A DNA stretch of 64,000 bases, taken from assembly GCA_029747015.1 (NCBI GenBank), contig JAKOGI010000836.1, positions 310,001-374,000 on the forward strand, written 5' to 3'. A program made the position numbers and the translations under genes. Position 1 is the stretch's first letter. The number at the start of each line of letters is the position of its first letter. The stretch comes from Carnegiea gigantea. Its lineage: Eukaryota; Streptophyta; Magnoliopsida; Caryophyllales; Cactaceae. This document shows, in pieces, positions 32,000 to 44,225 of the stretch. Under the pieces are notes generated by a model that was not told where the DNA came from, did no database searches, and saw only the letters and a list, made by a program, of their open reading frames with translations.

Positions 32000-33670
32000 T
32001 GAGTGCAAAGTGGCTACAAGATTTGAGAGCGTGGCACTCTTAGGAATGTATTGCAACTTGACTGCATCTAGCTTATCTAAGATTTTGAGGGCCTGTGTGT
32101 GATATGGGATCAAATCCTTTTTCTTAATTTCATGCTCCTCAAGAAGTTGACTAATGACTAATTATGAATCGCTGTACACCTCTAAGTCTTTAATGCCTAT
32201 CGCTATGGCTATTTGGAGGCACAAAATAAGTGCTTGATATTCAGCCATATTATTGGAGCACAACTAAGTAAATACAAATAAGTACGGGAGGATGTATTTC
32301 TCAGGGGAAATGAGTACTACACATACTCCAGTGACATCTTCTCGTACCACACGGTCAAAGTGAATCTCCCACAGGGCAAGAATGTCTATGACAAATACTT
32401 CTTCACCAGGTAGATCATCATTTAGTTACCACTCGTCAGGAATCGGGTGATCTACTAGGAAGTCTCCCAGTACTTACCCTTTAACAGTGTTTTATAGTAT
32501 GTAGATGAGGCTATATTATTCTAAGATAATAGCCCACTGTGCTAACTGTCCACTCAGAACTGGTCTTATAAGATATACTTAATTGGGCCAGCCTTAGAGA
32601 TAACCCGCACGGTGTGAGCTTACATGTAATGCCTCAACTTCTGCACAGTGAACATGAGTGCCAAACATATCTTTTCGATTGGAGAGTAATTCAATTTAGG
32701 GCCGACCAAGGTTCGACTCAGGTAGTAAAGAGCTCTCTCTTTGCCCTCCTCATTTTCCTGCACACATAATACCCCTAGTGATCTTTCTTAGGCTGCAATG
32801 TAAAGTATCAAAGGATTGCCGGGAATCAGAGCTCCTACCACCTATGGGCTTGACAAATATTTCTTGATACTTTTGAAAGCATTCCGACATGATTCATTCC
32901 ATTTAAATGGTGCCCTTTTCTTTATGAGATGGCTAAAAAGGTGATAAGGACCTGCTAAGTTTGATATGAACCTCTTGATATATGCTAAGAATCCCTGTAA
33001 ACCGTGAAGCTTCTTAAGGTTCTTAGGCTCGGGTATGTCTTGAATGGCTTTGACTTTTATCTTGGTCAATTTCAATACCTCAACGTCGGACAATAAAGCC
33101 TAGGAATTTACTAGAAGTAACACCGAATGCGCACTTAAGTGGATTCATCTTAGGTTGACGTCTTCATAATCTCTTCAAAGATTTACTGGACATCGCGCAG
33201 GTGGTCTGGCCTCTTTCTTGAATTAACCACTAGATCATCGATGTAGCACTCCACTGTCTTGTGTTGCACGTCCTCAAAGATGGTTTGTAATGCCCTTTGG
33301 TATGTAGCTCCAGCATTTTTCAAGTCGAAGGGCATCACCTTGTAACAAAATATATTGTAAGGTGTGCGGACAGCTATAGCTTCCTAATCTTGTGGCGCCA
33401 TTTGAATTTAATTGTATCCTGCTGTGCAATCCATAAAAGATAGAGTTTCATGTCCTATTATAGAATCAATCATGATTTTTGACACAGGCAGTGGAAAATC
33501 ATCTTTGGCGTGGGCATCATTGAGATCCTGAAAATCCACACAAACACGTAGTTGGCCATTCTTTTTCCTTGTAAGGATAATGTTTGCAATCCATATTAGG
33601 TACTTGACTTTGCGAATGAATCCTGCCTCTATGAGTTTGTTGACCTTCTTTTCAATTTTTAGTACCAACT
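32000..33670 (-). pseudogene. TE-6 reverse transcriptase-RNase H, decayed
   Basis: RT: KKVNKLIEAGFIRKVKY and LRVCVDFQDLNDAHAKDDFP at 33408-33668; the catalytic motif CYIDDLVVNSRKRPDHLRDV has YIDD encoded at 33234-33245. The connection domain follows with LKKLHGLQGFLAYIKRFISN (32842-33093) and KRAPFKWNESCRNAF. RNase H: NNMAEYQALILCLQIAI and VYSDSQLVISQLLEEHE in about 32120-32260. Active-site residues of RT survive but stops separate the blocks. The sequence pattern is that of the Tat lineage. Confidence 0.88.
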
Positions 33671-34299
33671 TCGGTCGGAAGCAATGTTGGGGCTATTTGT
33701 TATGTGAAACACCTTTCTTGATAGACAAGTGGTTAGACGGTGACTACTGCGTCTAACGTGGGCATTTATTTGTAACTCCAAGCAAACACATCTTTGTACT
33801 CCAATAGGAGATCAAAATACTCCTTTTCCTCTTTAGGCGTAAGCAACGACCTGTAGATCGAGTAAGGCTCCTTGCTAGTTCTAAGATTCAACTCTTTGGG
33901 TTCGTTTGCTTTGGCTTGCCTCCATCTTCTAGAATCTCGTGAGTTTCTTTAAGTTCTATTTCAGCATTCGAGTCATCAACTTCTCGGATTGTGATGTGAA
34001 TGGAGAAAGTTTGTTCCTCTTACTTAAGTTCTTCTTTGGGCCATGATTAACCGTATGCCCAGTGAAAACCATTATGCATCTCTTGACTCTTTGTGAACTG
34101 TCCATCTTCACATCTAGAGTCAACACACATTTCATACGAGAAGGAATAGCACTTTGGACTTTATTTATTTCACCAAGATGACCAAATACTAAGCCCCTTT
34201 TCTATGCCGATGAAGAGTTTGTTAATTCTTCCCTTGACTTGATCCTGGTGAAGACTGAAGGCTTGGGTTGTCTGCCTATTTTTAACCTCCAGAAGACAG

Positions 34300-35560
34300 A
34301 AGACTTTGAGACTTTACCATTTCCACTCGGTCGAACACAGAAGTATGTCCTTATGAAGTGGAACATTTTAATCTATCAAACACATAAGATTTTGGTTTAT
34401 TCTTGACATCCTCCTCATCACTATCAATAATCTCTTTCGTTACAATATACTGAGTAAAGGATTGCTTCTCTTTATGCCGCCCTAAAATTCGGACAGGCTG
34501 AGGTAGTACATAACCAAGGCCTACCTTTGAAACTACCACAATGCCACCTTGCTCTTTTATTTTCTTTTGTGTCTCATTGATCCCTTAGGGCTTAGCTTCG
34601 ATGACATACCCCAAAGAAACTAGTTTATTGAAGTCATAATGAGATTTCTTCATCAGCTTGTATGCATTCAGATCAAACCCATCATCAGTGCGCTTCTTTG
34701 GTAAGTTACTCTCTTCCTGAAGTGAGCCCTTAGAAGAAACAATGAAGCTAGAGAGAAGGGCTCTAGCTACCCTTCTTTGGCTAGCTTTATGAGTTGTAAG
34801 CACACCTTTCTCTCCAAGGATACGACAATCGGTATCCTTGAATTTGCTAATAGGCTTAGTTGTGCTTTCAAGAGTTGTGTATTTACTAAATAGTGCTTCA
34901 CCATTCTTGCAGTGGGATTTAGGAATGTACCTAAATACTGGCGTTGCAGGATTCGTTGCAACTGCTACTTTGTTGAAGGAAGGATTTGTCTTTACTTGGC
35001 TACTTTCTTTCTCACATTATCGCGATTGTCTGACATTACCATTAGTGCCACTGTTTATCGCCACATAAGTATCTTCATCACTCCTTTTACCGGCAGAGGA
35101 GACAAATGCTGGCATTGTTTCCCTTAAAGGGGCCCTTCCTCGAAGAATCTCACATCGGCGAAATAAGAATTCAACCTTAGTAAATGGTTCGACATTACCA
35201 TTTATCTTCTTCTCTCTATCACGTTAATACTTGATGCATTAGTGCAAAGTTAACGCCACCCCCTGGCTCATGAAGCGAAGGTCGTCTTACCAACAACTTG
35301 TATGAAAGTTTTAAATCTATCACATGGAAGATAGATATTGTGGGCAGATCACCAATTGCCAACTTGAGGCAAATCATGCCGATTGCACATTGACCCTCCA
35401 AGTTGAAGCCTTGTATCAACATCCAACTCTTAGAGAGTTCCTCCACAGTAATCTCTAAATCATTTATAGTAGACTTGGGTATGATGTTGACTACAGAGCC
35501 ACTATTCTACCAAGATGTGTGAGACTTTTTGCCCCTAAATATAGCCAATGACAAACAAAG
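34300..35560 (-). pseudogene. TE-6 protease and pro-RT linker, decayed
   Basis: Retropepsin-like part at 35219-35560: the active-site block is broken by a stop (35500-35510), followed by ELSKSWMLIQGFNLEGQCAI, then DLPTISIFHVIDLKLSYKLL. Downstream, a linker typical of Tat polyproteins runs through RTDDGFDLNAYKLMKKSHYD (34585-34803) and VGLGYVLPQPVRI (34351-34539), ending in KSYVFDRLK. It connects protease to RT and has no known enzymatic role. Confidence 0.78.
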
Positions 35561-36960
35561 GATGATTGTGGGGTTTTGACATAAGAAATAGATCATCATC
35601 TATAAATAATACCGCTGTGTTACAAGTGGTGTACTGAGCTGGAAGCTTTGTAGGCTATTTAACTTCCTTCACTTTATCAGCATATGACTTTCCATGGCGT
35701 ATGGTAGCCACAACTTGCTCGCGCATCTCTTCAGGTAGCTAAAAAATTTCTTTTCAACTCATGCGTTCAGGCAAAGCTTCTAAGATGGTGAGGACTCTGT
35801 CATCTGTATTCGAAGAAGATGCCTTTTGGGCATCTTCTTGTGCATCTTCCTCATCCTCCTTATCCTTAAGCTCATAAGACGAAGCCATGTTAACTACAAC
35901 CTTCTTAAAGAAGCCCCTTGGGAAGAATTTGTCTAATGTAATAGGGACAAGAGATTCCTACTTAAGCATATTGATTGGTTGAACTTCATGCCTCGTAAGA
36001 AGTCCCTTTACTTCTTAAGCCTTCATCTAGTGACAAGCGTCCATCCTTTATTATCCTCATCAAGAATGCCTGGTACATACTTAGCCTCCATAAGTGTCGT
36101 GGGAACCACTAATGAGAGCATTATTGGCTCAGAGCTTCCGAGTAGTGCGGTAACTAACACTTCTCTCATTGAAAGAGACAAGTCATAATGCCCACCCCAA
36201 ATTATCGTGTGCTTGGTTTCAACCACCTCATATAAGTCTAGGATGATCATTCCTTCCTAAGCCAACTGCAAAATATGCTCCTTAAGCCTAATGCACTTTT
36301 CAAGAGGATGACTAATGACCCTATCATACCGATAATACTTCAGGTCGTTAATCTTGCCTACTTCTTAGGGGCGTTTTGATGGAGGTAACTCGATGATACC
36401 CTTTTCCAACAAATCATCCAACATGCTTAACAAATCTAAGTCAGTGAATAGGTACTTCTTTTCCTAAAGCTCTTTCACTTAGGGCGCTTCTTCCTAGCAT
36501 CTTTCGCTGATGGGCACTGCTTCTCATCTACTCTTGATTTCCCTGAAATCCGTATCGGTTCATTTGTAGTGACTAACATTCATTCTTTAGTCAAGCCCTT
36601 GGAAGACTTAGAATGTTTTTTAAAGTCACCCTTCTCCTTCCTCGCTTCAAAAGTAGGGGAAGCTTTTCCGCAACAATTAGCTGTTGTCATCTCCTTATCA
36701 TGCGCCTTAGTAGCCAACTCTTAGAAGGCCCTGGGCTTGCTCATTTGTAGGACATAAAGTATATCCCACTCCATGCCTTGAGCGCATATCTCTACCACAA
36801 AAGTGTCAGATAACCTATCCTTACACTTGAGACTAAGTGAGTACCAACGATTGATGTAGTCAAGAATAGGTTCATCTTTTCACTGTTTAATATTTGTCAG
36901 CTCAGTCATACTAACAGTGCACTGGGTGCTATAGAAGCTATTAAGAAACTCTTGCTCCAT
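35561..36960 (-). pseudogene. TE-6 gag C-terminal and gag-pro spacer, decayed
   Basis: Decayed coding sequence between gag and protease. Stretches such as the 75-codon one at 36023-36250 (DLYEVVETKHTIIWGG) correspond to the variable spacer of Tat polyproteins. No intact zinc knuckle was found. Frames change several times. Confidence 0.55.
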
Positions 36961-37847
36961 CTACTCCCAACTATCAATGGACTGGGGCAGCAAATTGGTA
37001 TACCAGTCGAACGCGATGCCTTTCAAAGTCCGGACAAACGTTTTCACCAATAAGTTGCTGCTAGTGCTAGCATTGTTGCACGTCTGAATGAAGTGTGCAC
37101 CATATTGTTTTGGGTTACCTTGCCCCTCAAATTGGTTAAATTTGGGAGGTTGGTAACCATAAGGCATATGAAAAGCGTCAATCCTTTTCGTGTAGGATTT
37201 GCTATAGAGATGACTCTTCTGTGAGCCAACTCCTAGCTGAGTTTTGATAGCATTGATAATCAACTCCTAGATTTGTTTAGTAGTCATTACGCTTAGAGAT
37301 AAGTGACTTTGTGGCTTGTCGCCCTTCTTTAACTTGCCATCATCCTCAAAAGCCTTGCTTTAATTAGACCTTTTTCGTCCTCATCGCTACTTGCACCTTT
37401 GTTGGATGATGCACATGGTCCTTTGTCTAGTTTCTTTAGTAACTTAGCAATATGTTTCTCTTGGCGCTTGATGCGTGCATCTTTCTCTGCACTCTCCTTA
37501 GAGATCTTTTCTAATGTGGCATTCATGCTAACGAACTCTTCTTTAAAATTGGCAGCTTCTATCATCATAGCATGCATGATGACTGTAGAGGATGATTCTG
37601 CTTCAAATTGTGAAAGGGCTGCTTGCCTTGGTAATGACGCAGAAGAATCGCTACTGTAGTAATCTTTCACTTCAAAAAGTGGAGATTGATGCTTTATCTT
37701 CAATTCTTGAATAGATTTCCCCTTGAGAAGGTCAACAGCTGGCATTTTACCGACTCCGTCATGCACGTTAGAGTCAGCATTGTCAGTCAAATGTAAGGAT
37801 GTAATTGCAACTGCTCTTTTTGTGACAGTGGCTGCTGTAGCCCTCAC
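36961..37847 (-). pseudogene. TE-6 gag, decayed
   Basis: N-terminal block 37847-37329 (172 codons) has a Ser-rich start, SFVSMNATLEKISKESAEKD-like helical sequence and RIKRQEKHIAKLLKKLDKG, probably a coiled coil. After a break, 37263-36961 gives MPYGYQPPKFNQFEGQGNPK and HFIQTCNNASTSSNLLVKTF, then LKGIAFDWYTNLLPQSIDSW, the gag domain of Tat elements. About one frame change separates the two blocks. The start codon at 37847 is the first in frame, but it is not certain. Confidence 0.85.
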
Positions 37848-38037
37848 ACTATTTTTTTTTCACCACTCCAGTGCTTTGCTTACTAGAGGCAGTGATAGAG
37901 TAGCAGGATCATTTTTGGAGAGATCCAGATTTCGTCTTCAAAGATAGAAAGGCGACACTTCTTAGGGCCATATCTTCCTTTCAAAGAGTTGGTTGAAAAT
38001 TTTAGATTTCTAAGAGAAGGAGATGAGAGGTAGAGAT

Positions 38038-38055
38038 GTCCCACTGGGCACGCCA
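38038..38055 (-). other. TE-6 primer binding site
   Basis: The minus strand reads TGGCGTGCCCAGTGGGAC a few bases inside the 5' LTR. The motif TGGCGCGCCCAGTGGGAC is common in plant Tat elements. The tRNA partner is probably tRNA-Arg, but I cannot confirm it here. Confidence 0.75.
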
Positions 38056-38061
38056 GAAATT

Positions 38062-38672
38062 TATAACCATAAATTTCAAGTCTAAATACAATTGACACAG
38101 AAATATGGAACAAATTCAATTTTTGTATTTATAATAAAAATGGTTACAATCTCTAAATATTTTGTTACCAATGAACAAATTAAACTCCTCTGATTCAATC
38201 TCTTATTTGTGACTTGATGGAGGGTCAAGATGACTTGAATCTCGATCAAGTATGTACTTTAATCTCTAGGCTAAACAGCACGTCTTGATGTCCTTGTTGT
38301 CTCTTTCTAGAGGGTCTTCGATGAAAGAAATTTATATCCTTGAATGGGGGGGTGGAGCTATATTTATAGGGAAGAGCCTCCCCTCTCTTCTATGGTTTGC
38401 GGATTAATAGCCTTCCTAAGTTAATAGATAGGCCTTGAACTTGGGCTGATGACTTAGGAGTCTATTTAAATTGACAACTTGGTGGTCAACTTGGCTGGTG
38501 GCTTGATGATCTTGTAGGTCCATTGACTTGAGACTTTATTGGACCATTGACTTGATAGTCCTTTGAGCCTAAATAATTAAATCAATTAATTCAGACTAAC
38601 TTAAATTAATTAATTTAAATTATTTTATGATGCACCACATATTTATTTATTTATTTATTTTTAATGTCTACA
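38062..38672 (-). repeat. TE-6 5' LTR
   Basis: About 611 bp; starts TGTAGACATT on the minus strand at 38672 and ends near 38062, where the last CA has become TA. Non-coding. It holds the promoter listed separately. The outer ~275 bases match 24831-25105. Confidence 0.82.
38358..38371 (-). promoter_or_regulatory. TE-6 LTR TATA box
   Basis: The minus strand reads CCTATAAATATAGC upstream of the internal region, about 300 bases from the primer site. Position and composition fit the LTR promoter. Confidence 0.6.
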
Positions 38673-40184
38673 ACACCAACCAAACAAAGCTGACCTAAAA
38701 GCTAAACTACAAGGAAAAGATCAATAAGCTATTGACCTGAGAGCCAAAAGGATAACATTGCAAGGCTCTAAGCAAACCATCAAACGGAAACTAATGATCT
38801 ACAAGTTGCCCATCAAAGAGACATAGACAAGCTTGAAACATAAGTCATGACACTTGTGGAATTTGCTTCTTGGAGAATAATTGAATGGCTAGGTTAGTAC
38901 ATCCTTATACATTTCATTCTTTGGTTGCTTTCTTTCAAATTTTTTTATCTTGAGTTTGATTACAGTAGTGGCATTGAGAATTTCAAAATGTGGGTGCCAA
39001 TCTCTTTTTGTTTATTTACCAAATCAAGCCAGATTACCTCTCTCTTTGTTTTATCACAGCGTTGTATTGTTTTGAATTTTAGAATCTTCATTACTGATTC
39101 ACTATGGAATTATTTGGATTTTGTATAGAACTATTAATTGTACATATGCAGCATGGTTTATAGTTCTTTTTAGTATCATATTAGAATATTAGGAGTTTCT
39201 TATCAAAGGTGATCTCCATTTTTTTAGTGGGCTTGGGGTAGGGGAGGTTTTGGATGAGGACATTTTATTTTCTAAACATTGCTTCATTTCTAAAAACAAC
39301 TTGCTTACCCTTTTTTTTGGTTGTGGGATGGGGTGTTAATGTGGCAATATTTTTTCTTCTAAAAACAACGTGTGATCATATAGATAAAATTATGTGTTGT
39401 CCTGTGAAATGCAACCTAATAAATGATAGTTTGGTGACAACTGAAATGGGATGAGGTCATGACTTCTTGTTTTTAGTCCCTTTTGGTCCGTTAATGGTTA
39501 TTGTTTTTTCCTAATTTACAAGTACTTTTACCATTGTTAGTGCTAATTTATTTATGTTGGAAGTATATATAGGAGTTCCTGTATGTTCATAGTAAAATAT
39601 ATGTCTAAACTAACGTTAGGCATGTTCTTATATGACTCATTTACTCGCAAATAAGGATTGCTGAATGTGTATCTATGATCTTGGGTGTATGCTTATAGTT
39701 GATATAGGCATAGTTATAAGATTTTTCGATACATGCTAACTGCCTTTTTTTCATGTCAAGTGGGGATTTGAAATTTGAAGCCTATTTGTAATTTGTTCCT
39801 TTTTTGGGGGGAGGGGGAAGGGAGGGGTTGTTACTGACTCTTTTAGAGTTAAGAATTAAGCTCCATTCTCCTCACTACATAGTTGTCTGTAAGACATTCT
39901 AAACATATTTTTTGGCCATGCTTGTCATGAATGTGTCCTATTATATTATTCAGTGCCAAGATTATCTTATTAGCAGAGTTGGAATTTGTTTTTTTTTGGA
40001 GCCTTTTTTTCTATGTGCAATCTTTAATTTCTTGTAAGAAATTTAGGCATATACAACCTACCATAAGCTTCAAGGCAGATGGTTGTATAAAAATGTTTAA
40101 ACTTATTGGTATTAGTCACTCGATTTGTTTTGCTTTTTCCCCTTTTCTTTTCCACGGTCTATAGATATGTGGCTTGTTTATGCC
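38673..40184. other. T-rich, intron-like or intergenic DNA
   Basis: Plus strand is rich in T runs with some G runs (39805-39830). At the left end (about 38690-38895), fragments such as DLQVAHQRDIDKLE and MTLVEFASWRIIEWLG suggest the remnant of a coiled-coil coding segment with frame breaks, cut by the TE-6 insertion. I cannot assign it to a gene. The rest shows no domain. TE-7 inserted at 40184. Confidence 0.4.
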
Positions 40185-40292
40185 TGTAAGAATAGAATGA
40201 AGAGAAAGCTCACCCAACCTCCGAAGCCTGGTTGTATATTTATACTCAACTGTATAAATGTTAAATTAGAATGATATCCCTATATTATGTTA
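40185..40292 (-). repeat. TE-7 3' LTR (~108 bp)
   Basis: Matches 57729-57835 over agaatagaatgaag, atactcaactgtataaatgt and atgatatccct. On the minus strand it is preceded by CAGGGGACG, a weak polypurine tract. Its minus-strand GAGTATAAATATA (40234-40248) is the TATA box. Confidence 0.78.
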
Positions 40293-40349
40293 CGTCCCCT
40301 GAATCTGATCGGGGGGTCACACCGACAGATAGAATTTCAATAATAAAAA

Positions 40350-41670
40350 TTACTTGATGGACAAGCCTTTGGTGAAAATATCTGCAATCTGTATGTTGGT
40401 AGGGACATATCGCACAATGAGATCAACATCAGTAACCTTCTCTCGAACAAAATGATAATCCACGGCAATATGCTTGCTACGATCATGATGAACTAGATTG
40501 GCAGACATATAGGTGGCACTAATATTGCCACAGTAGAGAAGAACAAGATCGCGAATGACAATCACTACATCAAGCAATAACTTCTGTATCCAGATTATCT
40601 GAGCAACAATGCATCCAAGAGCATGATACTTAGCCTCAATTGAAGACTTAGAGATTGTAGGTTGCTTTTTGGATTGCCAGGTAATAATGTTGGGACCAAA
40701 ATAAACAGCATATCTTGTGGTGGAATGACAGGAGTCCTTACAGCCAGCCCAATCGGCATCAAAATAGGCTACAATGATAGAGTGAGAAGTGGATGGACAT
40801 ATGAGAAGTCTATGACTCAGAGTGCTCTGCAAGTACCTAAAAATACGCTTCACAGCATGCAGGTGAGTAGTACGGGGAGCATGCATAAATTGGAAAACTA
40901 CATGGACTGCATAGGCAATATCAGGACGTATCATAGTTAAATACTGTGAAGCACCTACCATACTTCGGTATTTAGTGGGATCAGTGAGCACTTCACCATC
41001 AGAGAGGGATAATCTAGTTTGAGCAGTAGATGGGGTGGTATTGATAGTTTGAAGGTGAAATTTGTGAAGCAAATTGACAACATAGTTATGCTGAGATAGA
41101 AACAAACCTAAGCTTGTACGAATCCTGAATACTAAGGAAGTAAGTCATATCCTTCATAGCAAATTGATTAGATAAGAGAGGGACGAAAGTGAGGAGAAGA
41201 GATGAAGAACTACAAGTCAAGACAACATCATCCACATAAAGTACTAAGGCCAAGGTGTGAGAACTAGCGTGGTAGGCAAACATTGAGGGATCAGCAGTGC
41301 CACAGATAAAACCATGAGATAGAAGGAAGCTATTGAAGTGATGAAACCAAGCTCTAGGATTTTATTTCAGACAATAGAAAGCCTTCTTATGTTTGCAAAC
41401 ATAGTGAGGGAAATCTGGATGAATGAAGCCAAGAGGTTGTTTTATATAAACTTCTTCAGTCAAATGTCCATGCAAAAAGGAATTTTTGACATCTAATCGA
41501 CAAATTGACCAATTTAAGGAGATGGCCAAGGAAAGTATGAGGCGAATAGCGGCCAGTTTGATAACAGGGTAGAAAGTCTCATGATAGTTGATTCCAGGTT
41601 GCTGATGAAAATCTTCGGTAACCAAACGGGCTTTATGCCTTTTAAGAGTTCCATTGAAATGATATTTCAT
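40350..41670 (-). pseudogene. TE-7 reverse transcriptase-RNase H, decayed
   Basis: RT N-terminal block 41670-41362: KRHKARLVTEDFHQQPGINY, then LDVKNSFLHGHLTEEVYIKQ. Palm block 41283-41086: LALVLYVDDVVLT, with YVDD encoded at 41227-41238, then SNQFAMKDMTYFL. RNase H 41105-40350 is open for 251 codons: GASQYLTMIRPDIAYAVHVV, then YFDADWAGCKDSCHSTTRY, ITWQSKKQPTISKSSIEAKY, and ADIFTKGLS at the end. Catalytic Asp residues are visible. Stops between blocks inactivate it; RNase H is the best kept part. Confidence 0.92.
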
Positions 41671-41699
41671 TTGATAAACCCATTACCCCCAACCAAGTT

Positions 41700-43089
41700 A
41701 TGTGAAGAATGAAGAGGGACCAACTGCCAGGTAACATTGGCCGTAAGGGCATTATACTCATCTACTGTTGCCTGTTTCCAATAAGGATACCTAGAAGCTA
41801 CAACAAATAAGGTAGGTTAAAACTCATCTAAGGTAGTGGATAAGGAAATAATTTTCTTGGGCTTAGTAATATTGGACTCGGATCGAGTCTACGTCCTATG
41901 GACATTGGCAGTGGACAAGGGGGGAAAGAATTGGGGTGATTCTGTGCAAACAAAGTGCGCTAAGAAAGGGTTGGGCTAAGAAAGGGTTAGGCTAAGGGTC
42001 CTAGGGTGTGTTAATAGATGGGCCAAGGGTTGGGGTTATGGGCTGGGCGACAGGAGCAGTGGGCCACTGGTTTCTCGGCTAGACTGGAGGGGGAGAGATT
42101 AGACCGGAGTCCGCGGGATAAGGTAGTGGGCTAGAAGCGAGGATAAGTGGGGTTGGGCTGGATGTACTACGGTCTGAGCTGGATAGGAAAGAAGTCCAGC
42201 TAGGTTGGAAAGAGGAGACCACGACAGTAATAGGGTCAGCCAAAACGGGGAAAGCGACAACACTGTGTGTGAGAGTGAGATGCATAATTCATTTTCATTA
42301 AAACAGACAGGACAACTAATATGAACACGGTGAGTGATCAGATCTAACCACCTGCAATCCTTATAGTGAGGAGCATAACCTAAGAACACGCATGGAACAG
42401 ACTACGCTATAATTTATTTGCAAAACTTGCACTAAGATACAGAAAGCAAGCACATCCAAAAGGTTTTAGAAAACTATAGTCAAGCACTTTTGTAAATAAA
42501 ATCTCATTGGGAAACTTGTCAAAGAAAACAAGAGTTTAGAGCCTGTGTATGGTGAAATTAGCTGCATAAACTGCATCCAACCAGAAAAAGGTAGATGAAG
42601 CATCTATTAGAAGAGAACAGCAATGCTTCCATTCAGCAGCCGCATTTTGCTATTGTGAGTCAGGATAAGATTTTCAAAAATAGATGTCATATTTAAGAAA
42701 GAGGTCATGCATTAAGGTTTGAACAAACTCCTTGTCACTATCACCCTGAAACATTTTGCAATTGAGTAAGTCCTCAATGAAGGACTTAATGTTCAAAAGA
42801 TATTAAAGACTTCCAATTTGTGTTTCATTGGATAAAGCAAAGTGAAACGAAAAAAATCATCAATAAATGAAACATAATACTTATAACATGTATGAGACAA
42901 AACAGGGGACTACCATACATCAGAATGTATCAAGCCAAGTGGGGACTAAGTACAGTGTTCAGCTAATTTAAAAGGAAGTCCATGGGACTTAGCCAAATGA
43001 CTAGTCATATAAAAATCACAAAAAGTAACAGAAATGTTTAGACGATAGCGGCTGTTTAGAATAGCAATGACTCCAGCCCCCATAATATC
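41700..43089 (-). pseudogene. TE-7 integrase and linker, decayed
   Basis: LGLIHSDVW (about 42930-42955) has the first catalytic Asp (HSDVWGP type). Degenerate core sequence follows to about 42500. VFLGYAPHYKDCRWLDLITH (42389-42330) is the conserved C-terminal block (family: FLGYSxxxKGYRCxD). The Ser/Pro-rich linker 42079-42330 is typical between integrase and RT. The second Asp and Glu are not recognisable with certainty. Confidence 0.8.
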
Positions 43090-43639
43090 TTAAGCCATGA
43101 TGCCAGTGGTCTCCAGAAGTGTTGAACGCCAGGTTGGTGAGAACAAAAAATGGACTTTCAACATGAAAACTAATAGGTTAGGCATTGAAAACACTAGCAG
43201 CCTGCAAAAGGACTTCACCCATGGTGTTGTCCTTAACATGAAATAGTTGTCGCCACTACAAAGTTTCCTAACAGATAATCGGTTGTGACGCAACTGGGGG
43301 ACATGGAGGACACTACGAAGGTGCAATGGCTTCATCAAAGTATTAATTGCGCTATGACCAACATGTTTAATGGGTAATAAGGTTCCATTCCCAACTTCCA
43401 TAGGACTCAAGCCAGAGTAAGGAGTTTTAGTGAGTAACTTGCCATCATCAGGAGTCATGTGAGATGTAGCAGCTGAGTCTGGATACAAAATTTGTTCACC
43501 AACATCAACAATAAGTAATAATAAAACCTCCCAATGTGGGTTCCACTTTTGCAGGGTCAGGGGAGAGCTAGATGTAGGCAACCTTACCTCTACCGGCATC
43601 CCTACCTGTAGAGAAGCTGATTCCAGGAGACCCTTAAAA
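43090..43639 (-). pseudogene. TE-7 protease and pre-integrase region
   Basis: Open for 169 codons from 43599. ILYPDSAATSHMTPD is the protease active site (family: WxxDSGATxHMT) with Gly changed to Ala. VGNGTLLPIKHVGHS and LRSVLHVPQLRHNRLSVRKL are the rest of the copia protease and entry to the GAG-pre-integrase region. TE-8 joins just above at 43640. Confidence 0.85.
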
Positions 43640-43859
43640 ATAAGATTTTATACAAACCTTTTATAGAAAAAGGGTTTCGTGAAAATATTATATAGAAAAA
43701 ATAAAGGATGAGCAACAAGGAATGAATTAAGAAAAACTAATAAATCAGGTAATAAAATCTATGTAAATATAAGTACAATATAATGGAGGAAGATACCGTA
43801 CCTCAATAAATAGAAGTAGGCAAATGCGTGTCTCTTTCCAAATGAATGTATTACCTGTA

Positions 43860-44220
43860 TACACACTCAACCTATTAGTTAGAGTTTTGCGAGGCCATCT
43901 CTCTATGATCTAAGGCCATAATCTTATCCCACTATAGACTCCTACCCTGAGCCATATCCTCCGTCAGCTCTACAACTTTCAAGTCCTCTTTAATCACATC
44001 GTCTAAATTCTTCTTTGGTTGTCCCCTGCCTCTTTTTCCTTTGGAAATGCTAATCCTCTCACATCTCCTTGCTGGAGCATCCACACTTCTTTTTTTCACA
44101 TGGCCAAACCATCTGTCTTATTTCTCTCATCTTATCTTTGATGGGAGCCAATTTAACTAAGTCTCTTATTACTCTATTCTTAATTCTATCCATTTTTTAT
44201 GACGATAAATCCATCTAATC
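43860..44220 (-). pseudogene. TE-8 LINE C-terminal region
   Basis: After the TE-9 insertion the minus strand resumes with [16 protein letters not shown] sequence, then a basic GRGRPKK-type stretch (here [13 protein letters not shown]), and a [20 protein letters not shown] end with stops. This matches the tail of plant LINE ORF2 in order. 43647-43859 would be the 3' UTR. Confidence 0.65.
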
Positions 44221-44225
44221 ATTCT

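Larger units (their letters stand above)
24831..38672 (-). mobile_element. TE-6: Ty3/gypsy Tat-like element with antisense PMD gene
   Basis: Minus-strand element of about 13.8 kb. 5' LTR 38062-38672, primer site 38038-38055, gag, protease, RT, RNase H, integrase (down to about 30640), an antisense PMD gene (27662-30237, plus strand), an 88 bp tandem array, polypurine tract, and a truncated 3' LTR (24831-25105). The shared LTR part (24831-25105 vs about 38400-38672) differs at roughly one base in ten by eye. The 5' outer flank is acacc. Pol is interrupted by many stops. An ORF between pol and the 3' LTR in antisense is a known trait of some Tat-lineage elements. Confidence 0.85.
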
